Notes: generated from the letters alone by a model not told the origin. DNA of 5,441 nt from an uncultured Eubacteriaceae bacterium (GCA_947625585.1 CANQOZ010000082.1:1-5441); one strand, 5' to 3'. Numbered from the stretch's first letter, positions 1 through 4,832 are shown. Numbers and translations are program-made.

Positions 1-884
1 TCAGGAGAATTAACAGAAACATCATCTAATTCATACATAATTCTTTCAATTAATAAATCCTTGAGTTTCTGTAGCTTTTTATTTTTTTCTTCTAAATTTT
101 CGGACAAAAGCTCAATTGCTTTAGCAAAAGCAAGTATTCCAGGAACATTTTCGGTTCCAGATCTAAAATTTCTTTCCTGTCCACCACCTAAGATTAAAGG
201 AGCTATCTTCTTATTTTTCCTTAAAGCCAAAACTCCGATTCCTTTTGGTCCATGAATTTTATGAGCAGTAACTGAAACAGCATCAGGTTTTAACTTTTTT
301 AAGTCTAATTGATCAGGATTGGTCTTTAAAAGAGCTTGAACATAATCGGTATGAAAAATAGCATTCGGGTTCTTCTCTTTTATAACTTCCTTAACCTTGT
401 CTAAGTCTAGGATAGTCCCGATTTCATTATTAACAGCCATGATTGAAACAAGAGCTGTATTTTCATCTATACTTTCACGAAGCTCTTCTATATCTAAATT
501 TCCAAAACTGTCTACTGAAACATATCGAATATCGACTCCTTTGCCTTCATAGAATTTTAAAACTTCCATAATGGAAGGGTGTTCGATTTTACTCGTGACT
601 ATATTAAAAGGTTTCCTTGCCTTTTCAACAACTCCCCTAATAATAGTATTATTTGACTCAGTAGCTCCTGAAGTAAAGTAAATTTCATCAGGATTAAAAC
701 CAAGTTGATTAGCTATTTCTTTTCTAGCCTTTTCAATCTGTTTTCCAGTTTCAATTGCTGGTTTATATTCAGAAGATGGATTATAAAAGGAATTCCTTAG
801 CGATTCATCTATTATATTGATTACTTCATCATATACTTGTGTTGTTGCTGCATTGTCCAAATAGACTTCATTCTGAATTTTCAT
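1..884 (-). CDS. Cysteine desulfurase (NifS/IscS family), 3' end cut by window edge
   Basis: PLP-dependent enzyme that takes sulfur from cysteine, giving alanine and an enzyme persulfide used for Fe-S clusters or thiolated tRNA; cytoplasmic. The 294 visible residues start with MKIQNEVYLDNAATT, the usual N-terminus of the family, which supports the ATG at 884-882. Other landmarks are FTSGATESNN (70-79), EH with the PLP-stacking His102, NNEIG (152-156), HTD-x-VQ (Asp180, Gln183), TAHKIHGPKG with PLP-lysine Lys209, and RSGTEN (241-246). The family is usually about 380-400 residues, so the C-terminal quarter with the catalytic cysteine loop lies outside. The start lies inside the end of dcd (17-nt overlap, different frame), so translation is probably coupled; I see no well-spaced Shine-Dalgarno of its own (AGGAAG lies 17 nt upstream). 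Whether it is the NifS, IscS, ThiI-associated or another subtype cannot be told without its downstream neighbour. Confidence 0.93.
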   Translation of the reverse strand, partial: MKIQNEVYLDNAATTQVYDEVINIIDESLRNSFYNPSSEYKPAIETGKQIEKARKEIANQLGFNPDEIYFTSGATESNNTIIRGVVEKARKPFNIVTSKIEHPSIMEVLKFYEGKGVDIRYVSVDSFGNLDIEELRESIDENTALVSIMAVNNEIGTILDLDKVKEVIKEKNPNAIFHTDYVQALLKTNPDQLDLKKLKPDAVSVTAHKIHGPKGIGVLALRKNKKIAPLILGGGQERNFRSGTENVPGILAFAKAIELLSENLEEKNKKLQKLKDLLIERIMYELDDVSVNSP

Positions 885-1407
885 TATCTAAATAAATTCG
901 ACTTCCTACCGCTTCTTTTTGCCCCTGATATTTTCCATTGTAAGATCTTTCGGCTGGTTCTTCTAACTGAGCAAAAACTAACTGGCATATCCGTCGACCT
1001 GCTAATAGTTTTATCGGTAATCTATTAGCATTAAATAATTCTAATGTTATTTTTCCCTTAAAACCGGGATCGACCCATCCAGCATTTTGGATAAATAAAC
1101 CCATTCTTCCAATGGAACTACGGCCTTCTACAAAAGCAGTCAAATTGTTTGGTAATTTTATATATTCTTTTGTTGTGGCTAATAGAAAGGAATTCGACGG
1201 TATAATAATCTCATTACTCTCAAACGAGATATAATTTATTTCGTCTGTCATTGACATGGTTGAAAAAGCATTTTCATCTAACTTTAAAAAATGATTTCCT
1301 AATTTTAAATCAATGGAAGCTGGTTGTATCTGCGATTCAGATAATGGTGTTACTTCCAATTCCTTTGTTTTTAATAGCCTCTTTATAGTTGTATCCGATA
1401 AAATCAT
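868..1407 (-). CDS. dcd: dCTP deaminase family protein (possibly bifunctional dCTP deaminase/dUTPase)
   Basis: Converts dCTP to dUTP (or dUMP if bifunctional) in pyrimidine deoxynucleotide synthesis; a trimeric cytoplasmic enzyme of the dUTPase fold. The 179 residues are close to the usual 175-205. Visible landmarks: QPASIDLKLG (28-37), the phosphate-binding EGRSSIGR (94-101, with Ser97 and Arg101 matching Ser111 and Arg115 of the E. coli enzyme), NAGWVDPGFKG (108-118), ITLELFN with Glu123 at the catalytic glutamate position, and KYQGQ (159-163). GWVDPGFKG and KYQGQ resemble the bifunctional enzymes of Methanocaldococcus and Mycobacterium more than E. coli Dcd, but the loop before them (FIQNAG) seems one residue shorter than in those. 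The start ATG is preceded by AAAGG at an 8-nt spacing. The gene is transcribed away from the regulator and overlaps the cysteine desulfurase gene downstream, so the two look like one operon. Confidence 0.93.
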   Translation of the reverse strand: MILSDTTIKRLLKTKELEVTPLSESQIQPASIDLKLGNHFLKLDENAFSTMSMTDEINYISFESNEIIIPSNSFLLATTKEYIKLPNNLTAFVEGRSSIGRMGLFIQNAGWVDPGFKGKITLELFNANRLPIKLLAGRRICQLVFAQLEEPAERSYNGKYQGQKEAVGSRIYLDNENSE

Positions 1408-1415
1408 CTTAAAAA

Positions 1416-1420
1416 CCTTT
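1416..1420 (-). promoter_or_regulatory. Ribosome binding site of dcd
   Basis: AAAGG on the minus strand, 8 nt before the ATG at 1407. It fixes the dcd start; no other in-frame start nearby is as well placed. Confidence 0.6.
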
Positions 1421-1440
1421 TATTCGTTTTAATTTTAATT

Positions 1441-1469
1441 ATTTTACACAATTTTTAATGGAAATCGCT
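1441..1469 (-). promoter_or_regulatory. Candidate dcd promoter
   Basis: On the minus strand TAAAAT (1446-1441) is a plausible -10 box, inside TTGTGTAAAATAATT. The hexamer 17 nt upstream (AGCGAT, 1469-1464) is a poor -35, so this rests on the -10 alone. The palindrome at 1472-1496 lies directly upstream, where a bound repressor or activator could act. Confidence 0.3.
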
Positions 1470-1471
1470 CC

Positions 1472-1496
1472 TTTATAACTTTTTGAAAGTAATAAA
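1472..1496. promoter_or_regulatory. 25-bp near-perfect palindrome, candidate operator
   Basis: Left arm TTTATAACTTT (1472-1482), centre TTG, right arm AAAGTAATAAA (1486-1496). The arms match at 10 of 11 positions. It lies in the middle of the divergent intergenic region, upstream of the proposed dcd promoter and over the -35 (TTGAAA, 1483-1488) of a second possible promoter for the regulator gene (-10 TTTAAT, 1506-1511). A dyad of this size between an XRE-type regulator and a divergent gene is the usual setting of an autoregulatory operator. Binding is inferred, and AT-rich DNA yields such dyads by chance more often than average. Confidence 0.45.
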
Positions 1497-1538
1497 AATT
1501 TAACTTTTAATAGTTTAGCTCAATTATAGTTAATTCTA

Positions 1539-1567
1539 TTTAAAATCTAAACTTAATGTGTTAAAAT
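1539..1567 (+). promoter_or_regulatory. Candidate promoter of the XRE/S24 regulator gene
   Basis: TTTAAA (1539-1544), a 17-bp spacer, then TAAAAT (1562-1567) preceded by TG one base upstream (1559-1560), which makes an extended -10. Transcription would begin near 1574 and leave a leader of about 20 nt. An alternative pair is TTGAAA (1483-1488) with TTTAAT (1506-1511). Confidence 0.45.
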
Positions 1568-1594
1568 AATAAAAACTTTTAAAAAAGGATGGTT

Positions 1595-2203
1595 ATGAAT
1601 AAGTTTAGACAATTAAGAAAAGCTAAAAATATATCACAATCAACCCTAGCAGAACGTTTGGGGGTTTCTCAAACTGCAGTTAGTCAGTGGGAAACCAATA
1701 AAAATTATCCTGATGTTAATACAATTAAAGAATTAGCTGAAATTTATGCTGTAACAACTGATTATTTGCTCAATGTTGATTCTAAAAGACTTAAAAAAGA
1801 TGGTGAAATTGTTGTATATAATTCAGTTCCACCAGGAATTGAATGGGCGAACATTCAGGATAAATATGGTTATGAAGAATTAGGTTCAAAATATACAGAT
1901 ACCGGTAAAGAATTTGTTGGTTTTAGAATTACAAGTAATGACTATAATCCAATATTCTTACCGAATGATATCCTAATAATTGAAGTTAGAAATAATTGTG
2001 ATAGTGGAGATTATGCTCTTGTTCAGTCTCACTATAATAATGCTGAAGTTAAAAGAATATTCTATAAAAGTAATGGAATATTAGCTCAGCCAGTATCCTA
2101 TCAGGATGGCGAAGGTGAATTCTTCGTTACAAATTCAAGAGATCGTTTAACTATTTTAGGAGTAGTCCGTGAAGTTCGACGGACTATTAAAGAAGACAAC
2201 TAA
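1595..2203 (+). CDS. XRE-family HTH / S24 (LexA/CI-like) transcriptional regulator with degenerate peptidase site
   Basis: DNA-binding repressor-like protein of 202 residues. The N-terminal helix-turn-helix covers about residues 3-60; SQSTLAERLGVSQTAVSQW (14-32) is the typical core. The S24 fold covers about 105-195. In cleavable relatives the linker has an Ala-Gly scissile bond and the fold has G-D-S-M-x-P with a catalytic Ser, plus a Lys about 37 residues later. Here the linker reads SVPPGIEW (Pro80-Gly81) and the Ser motif reads SNDYNP, with Asp116 at the Ser position. Lys153 (AEVKRI) is kept at exactly 37 residues, as in LexA (Ser119/Lys156). Self-cleavage therefore seems lost (inference). 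I prefer ATG 1595 to ATG 1589 because AAAGG at 1584-1588 is spaced 6 nt from it and abuts the earlier ATG. The gene lies upstream of the R-M genes but ends in its own terminator, so it is probably a separate unit and may control them as C proteins do. Confidence 0.88.
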   Translation: MNKFRQLRKAKNISQSTLAERLGVSQTAVSQWETNKNYPDVNTIKELAEIYAVTTDYLLNVDSKRLKKDGEIVVYNSVPPGIEWANIQDKYGYEELGSKYTDTGKEFVGFRITSNDYNPIFLPNDILIIEVRNNCDSGDYALVQSHYNNAEVKRIFYKSNGILAQPVSYQDGEGEFFVTNSRDRLTILGVVREVRRTIKEDN

Positions 2204-2207
2204 ATAG

Positions 2208-2233
2208 AAGTATCCCATTGGGGTACTTTTTTT
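2208..2233 (+). terminator. Intrinsic terminator after the regulator gene
   Basis: AAGTATCCC pairs with GGGGTACTT across the loop ATT (9 bp, one G-U pair), running into seven T residues. It begins 5 nt after the regulator stop codon and separates it from the methyltransferase transcript. Confidence 0.88.
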
Positions 2234-2243
2234 ATTTCTCTTT

Positions 2244-2271
2244 TTAACCAAAACTCCACTTAAGTTATAAT
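2244..2271 (+). promoter_or_regulatory. Promoter of the methyltransferase-endonuclease operon
   Basis: A perfect TATAAT at 2266-2271 with TTAACC (2244-2249, 4 of 6 consensus) 16 bp upstream, placed just after the terminator of the previous gene. The start of transcription would be near 2278, giving a leader of about 92 nt before the methyltransferase ATG. The weak -35 fits a promoter that depends on, or is tuned by, another factor. Confidence 0.6.
2251..2270. promoter_or_regulatory. Possible second operator over the methyltransferase promoter
   Basis: AAGTTATAA (2262-2270) is the exact reverse complement of TTATAACTT (1473-1481) in the palindrome upstream of the regulator. On the same strand sense, a distal AGT triplet is also kept at the same distance as in that palindrome, but the rest of the second arm is not. 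The element overlaps the -10 box, so binding would block the promoter. Short and AT-rich, so chance is possible. Confidence 0.3.
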
Positions 2272-2308
2272 TATGACAGGTTCTATAAAAATTGTATTTA
2301 ACAAGCTA

Positions 2309-2331
2309 TTCTTTGATTGATCTTCAAGGAG
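2309..2331 (+). promoter_or_regulatory. Possible Shine-Dalgarno-sequestering hairpin in the methyltransferase leader
   Basis: TTCTTTGA (2309-2316) can pair with TCAAGGAG (2324-2331) across a 7-nt loop (8 bp, two of them G-U). The 3' arm contains most of the AAGGAGG ribosome binding site. Stability was judged by eye only. Confidence 0.35.
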
Positions 2332-2348
2332 GATTGATGTATTTCTAA
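2326..2348 (+). promoter_or_regulatory. Strong Shine-Dalgarno followed by a three-codon open frame (ATG TAT TTC TAA)
   Basis: AAGGAGG at 2326-2332 is the best ribosome binding site in the window. The first ATG after it (2337, 4-nt spacing) opens a frame of only three codons that stops at 2346-2348, in phase with the methyltransferase ATG 21 nt further on. It may be a leader peptide (Met-Tyr-Phe) that feeds reinitiation, or the AAGGAGG may serve the methyltransferase start across the hairpin described at 2336-2361. Confidence 0.5.
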
Positions 2349-2361
2349 ATAAGAATACATC
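2336..2361 (+). promoter_or_regulatory. Hairpin / inverted repeat between the Shine-Dalgarno and the methyltransferase start
   Basis: GATGTAT (2336-2342) plus TCT (2344-2346) pair with AGA plus ATACATC (2352-2361), making 10 bp with one bulged T and the loop AAATA. At the DNA level it is an 8-bp perfect inverted repeat, GATGTATT/AATACATC, with a 10-bp spacer. If folded, it leaves 3 + 8 = 11 unpaired nt between AAGGAGG and the ATG at 2370, close to a normal spacing. It could equally be a protein-binding DNA dyad. There is no run of T after it, so it is not a terminator. Confidence 0.55.
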
Positions 2362-2369
2362 TTCTATTT

Positions 2370-3587
2370 ATGAAAGTACTTTCTTTATTTTCTGGAGCAG
2401 GTGGAATGGACCTCGGTATGGAGGGAAATTTTTTAATTCCAAAATCCCTAATTGATCCTAATAATAATTCTAATTGGATTGAAAAAGAAACATCAAATTA
2501 TTATCTTCTCAAACCAACAGGTTTTGAAACTGTATTTGCTAATGATATTAGAACAGATGCAATGACAGCTTGGACCAATTACTTTGGTAAAAAGAGAGAT
2601 ATTTCTGGAATTTTTCATTTAGATAGTATTGTTGATCTAGTTGAACGAGAGATTTCTGGAGAGATCATCTTTCCAAAGGATATCGATATAATAACTGGTG
2701 GTTTCCCTTGTAATGATTTCTCCGTCTCAGGTAAACGAAGAGGATTTAATTCTGTTATTGATCATGAAGGTAGAAGAATCTCCCCCCAAAAAAACATTTC
2801 TGTAAATAGAGGTGAATTGTATAAGTGGATGCGCCGAGTTATTGAAATTGTTAAACCAAAAATGTTTATAGCTGAAAATGTAAAAGGTTTAACAAACCTA
2901 GGTGATACATTACAAATAATTCAGAATGATTTTTCTAGTGCAGATGGAAATGGTTATTTAATTGTTCCAGCTCAAATAATAAAAGCTTGGCAATATGGTG
3001 TTCCTCAAAGTAGAGAAAGAATATTCTTTATTGGGTTTAATAAGTCAGCTTTAAAAGAATCGGCTTTGAATAACCTGAGTTTAACTAACATTGAAGAAAA
3101 GTATAACCCATATCCAAATACTACTCATGGAGAGGGAAAGCTACCTCCTGTTTCTTGTAGAACAGTTTTATCCGATTTATTAGAACCAGATGTAGCTACT
3201 GATCCTGCTCAAAAGACTTTCTCTAAAGCTCGTTTTATGGGAAAACACTGTCAAGGTCAAAGTGAAATAAAACTTGATAAATGTGGGCCCACAATTAGAG
3301 CTGAACATCATGGTAATATTGAATTTCGGAGATTATCCCGGGAACATGGTGGAAAACATCAAGATGAATTAGATCGTGGTCTTCCTGAAAGGCGATTAAC
3401 AGTTCGTGAATGTGCAAGAATTCAAACCTTTCCAGATGACTATGACTTTATTATTAAACGAACTAAAAATAATCCAGGAGTTAGTGGATCAAATGCATAT
3501 AAGTTAATCGGTAATGCAGTTCCACCTTTGATGGCTTATCATATTGCCCAAAATCTTCAAAATAAATGGAATCTATACTTTAAATAA
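2370..3587 (+). CDS. Type II DNA (cytosine-5-)-methyltransferase
   Basis: Transfers methyl from S-adenosylmethionine to C5 of cytosine in a specific DNA site, protecting host DNA from the endonuclease encoded next. At 405 residues it has the family motifs in order: I, LSLFSGAGGMDLG (4-16); IV, GGFPCNDFSVSGKRRGF with nucleophile Cys114 (110-126); VI, AENV (168-171); VIII, QYGVPQSRERIFFIG (208-222); a variable target-recognition region about 225-342; IX, RLTVRECARIQTFP (342-355); and X, YKLIGNAVPP (377-386). Nothing is missing, so it should be active. It lacks the N-terminal helix-turn-helix extension through which some of these enzymes repress their own genes. The start ATG is fixed by motif I beginning right after it, yet it has no adjacent Shine-Dalgarno; see the leader features. 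The stop TAA lies 4 nt before the endonuclease ATG, so the two form one operon. I cannot deduce the recognition site. Confidence 0.95.
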   Translation: MKVLSLFSGAGGMDLGMEGNFLIPKSLIDPNNNSNWIEKETSNYYLLKPTGFETVFANDIRTDAMTAWTNYFGKKRDISGIFHLDSIVDLVEREISGEIIFPKDIDIITGGFPCNDFSVSGKRRGFNSVIDHEGRRISPQKNISVNRGELYKWMRRVIEIVKPKMFIAENVKGLTNLGDTLQIIQNDFSSADGNGYLIVPAQIIKAWQYGVPQSRERIFFIGFNKSALKESALNNLSLTNIEEKYNPYPNTTHGEGKLPPVSCRTVLSDLLEPDVATDPAQKTFSKARFMGKHCQGQSEIKLDKCGPTIRAEHHGNIEFRRLSREHGGKHQDELDRGLPERRLTVRECARIQTFPDDYDFIIKRTKNNPGVSGSNAYKLIGNAVPPLMAYHIAQNLQNKWNLYFK

Positions 3588-3591
3588 CTTC

Positions 3592-4677
3592 ATGAATAAT
3601 CTCGTAATTAGTACAAATAATAAAATCAATTATCCAGAATTTCAAACATTAATGAGAAACTCAACAAATCATCTTAATGATTTGACTATCAATAAACCAA
3701 ATTATTTTCTCAATACTTCAGCCAAAAATGTTGAAAAAATAGTTTATGAAGCTATGAAATATTCGGCTGAAGGAACTCCATTTGAAGGAACTATTGAACT
3801 CGTCTCAGGTCATAAATTCCCTGATATTATTGCTGGTAAATATTATGGAACAGAGGTTAAAAGTACTCAACTAAATAAATGGGACGGATTTGGTAATTCC
3901 ATTTTTGAAGGAACAAGAGTAACCAATATTGACCGAATTTACATAACTTTTGGAAAGATGAGCTCTCCTATTGAATTTAAATCAAAACCATATGAGGAAT
4001 GTATTTCAGGAATTGTCGTTGATCATTCGCCTCGTTATCATATTGATATGAAAATTCAGGAGAAGAAAGTTAAAACTATTTTTGAGGTTTTAGGTATTTC
4101 ATATGATGATTTTAGAAGATTACCTAATACAAAACAAGTAGAATTAATAGCAACGAAAAGTAGAGAATCTTTAAAAGATGGAGAATCTCTCTGGTGGTCA
4201 CAAAATAATAAAGATAAAATCTTTGATCAAAAATTAAAATTATTTTCAACTTTATCTTTGAGTGAAAAAGAACGAATTACAGCAAAAGCCCTAGGACTTT
4301 TTCCTGAACTATTAGGATTCTCAAATAGAAATAAATATAATCGATTCTTAATGTGGTTAGTTACTGAAAATAATATAGTAACAGGGAATGTACGAGATAG
4401 CTTTTCTTCTGGAGGACAAATTAATTTTACTCTCAAAAGTGGATTAACTATAAGAGTTCCAGCGGTTTTAGGAAGATTAGTTAAATATAAAGATTTAATT
4501 GTTGAAACGATAAACTCAACAGAAGAAACAGAACTTAAAGAATATTGGAATGTTCAATATATAGATAAAGATCGTATATCTCAATGGATTAATCTGTGTA
4601 TACCCTTATTAGCAGGCTATAACAATATTGGTAATAAAACCGCAATTCAGATATTTCATACTATCTTTGATATTTAA
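3592..4677 (+). CDS. Probable type II restriction endonuclease, PD-(D/E)XK superfamily
   Basis: Likely partner nuclease that cuts the DNA site left unmethylated by the preceding enzyme. It has 361 residues from the ATG at 3592. The core GHKFPDIIAGKYYGTEVKS (73-91) fits PD-X9-EXK with Asp78, Glu88 and Lys90 as metal-binding and catalytic residues; acidic residues shortly before it (Glu65, Glu69) could complete the site. The following GNSIFEGTRV (101-110) and DHSPRYHIDM (144-153) look like conserved core blocks. There is no signal peptide, membrane segment or recognisable helix-turn-helix. The role rests on the nuclease motif plus the position directly after a methyltransferase; I do not recognise the exact family or site. 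An upstream in-frame TTG at 3544 would overlap the methyltransferase by 44 nt, but it has no ribosome site. ATG 3592, 4 nt after the preceding TAA, fits reinitiation coupling and delayed endonuclease expression, although it too lacks a Shine-Dalgarno. Confidence 0.82.
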   Translation: MNNLVISTNNKINYPEFQTLMRNSTNHLNDLTINKPNYFLNTSAKNVEKIVYEAMKYSAEGTPFEGTIELVSGHKFPDIIAGKYYGTEVKSTQLNKWDGFGNSIFEGTRVTNIDRIYITFGKMSSPIEFKSKPYEECISGIVVDHSPRYHIDMKIQEKKVKTIFEVLGISYDDFRRLPNTKQVELIATKSRESLKDGESLWWSQNNKDKIFDQKLKLFSTLSLSEKERITAKALGLFPELLGFSNRNKYNRFLMWLVTENNIVTGNVRDSFSSGGQINFTLKSGLTIRVPAVLGRLVKYKDLIVETINSTEETELKEYWNVQYIDKDRISQWINLCIPLLAGYNNIGNKTAIQIFHTIFDI

Positions 4678-4683
4678 AATCTT

Positions 4684-4707
4684 TAAAATAGCTTAATTTT
4701 ATTTTTT
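4684..4707 (+). terminator. Weak candidate terminator after the endonuclease gene
   Basis: TAAAAT (4684-4689) pairs with ATTTTA (4696-4701) across a 6-nt loop and is followed by six T residues. The stem has only A-T pairs and would be unstable, but it is placed 7 nt after the stop codon. No better plus-strand terminator is seen before the tRNA gene. Confidence 0.35.
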
Positions 4708-4777
4708 CATTCAATTTAAATGCTCATTGGATTAAATAAGTCATTAGCAAATAATCTATTGATTTGGCCGTTTCGAG

Positions 4778-4791
4778 TGTAAACGTTAACA
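4778..4791. promoter_or_regulatory. cre-like (CcpA/LacI-family) operator sequence
   Basis: TGTAAACGTTAACA fits the published catabolite-responsive-element consensus TGWAANCGNTNWCA at every position. It lies between the converging ends of the endonuclease gene and the rRNA operon, with no start of a gene nearby, so its function is doubtful. Confidence 0.3.
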
Positions 4792-4800
4792 TAAAAGTCC

Positions 4801-4832
4801 AAAAAAATAGTGGCAACCTCATTTGCCACTAT
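4801..4832 (-). terminator. Intrinsic terminator of the rRNA-tRNA operon
   Basis: On the minus strand ATAGTGGCAA pairs with TTGCCACTAT across a 6-nt loop (10 bp perfect), followed by a run of seven T residues (the first in the stem). It lies 18 nt past the tRNA-Asn CCA end. On the plus strand no comparable T run follows, so it works mainly for the minus-strand operon. Confidence 0.9.

Noticed and set aside
61..255. Plus-strand open frame of 64 codons
   Set aside because: Antisense to the cysteine desulfurase coding region, low complexity (Ser/Phe/Lys), no ribosome site.
837..1028. Plus-strand open frame of 63 codons
   Set aside because: Antisense to the dcd end and desulfurase start, with no ribosome site or recognisable domain.
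1589..1594. Earlier ATG for the regulator (adds Met-Val)
   Set aside because: AAAGG directly abuts it, leaving no spacing; the same AAAGG is ideally spaced for ATG 1595.
2337..2369. Longer methyltransferase starting at ATG 2337
   Set aside because: The frame is in phase but broken by TAA at 2346-2348, and the family normally begins right before motif I, as at 2370. A recent nonsense change is unlikely because nothing of the family precedes motif I.
3282..3346. Palindromes GGGCCC and TCCCGGGA in the methyltransferase gene as possible recognition sites
   Set aside because: Both lie in coding sequence at Gly/Pro/Arg codons; one occurrence says nothing about specificity.
3544..3591. TTG start that would extend the endonuclease by 16 residues inside the methyltransferase
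   Set aside because: No Shine-Dalgarno before the TTG, and the ATG at 3592, 4 nt after the methyltransferase stop, is the usual coupling arrangement.
4227..4436. Minus-strand open frame of 69 codons
   Set aside because: Antisense to the endonuclease gene, with no domain or promoter signal.
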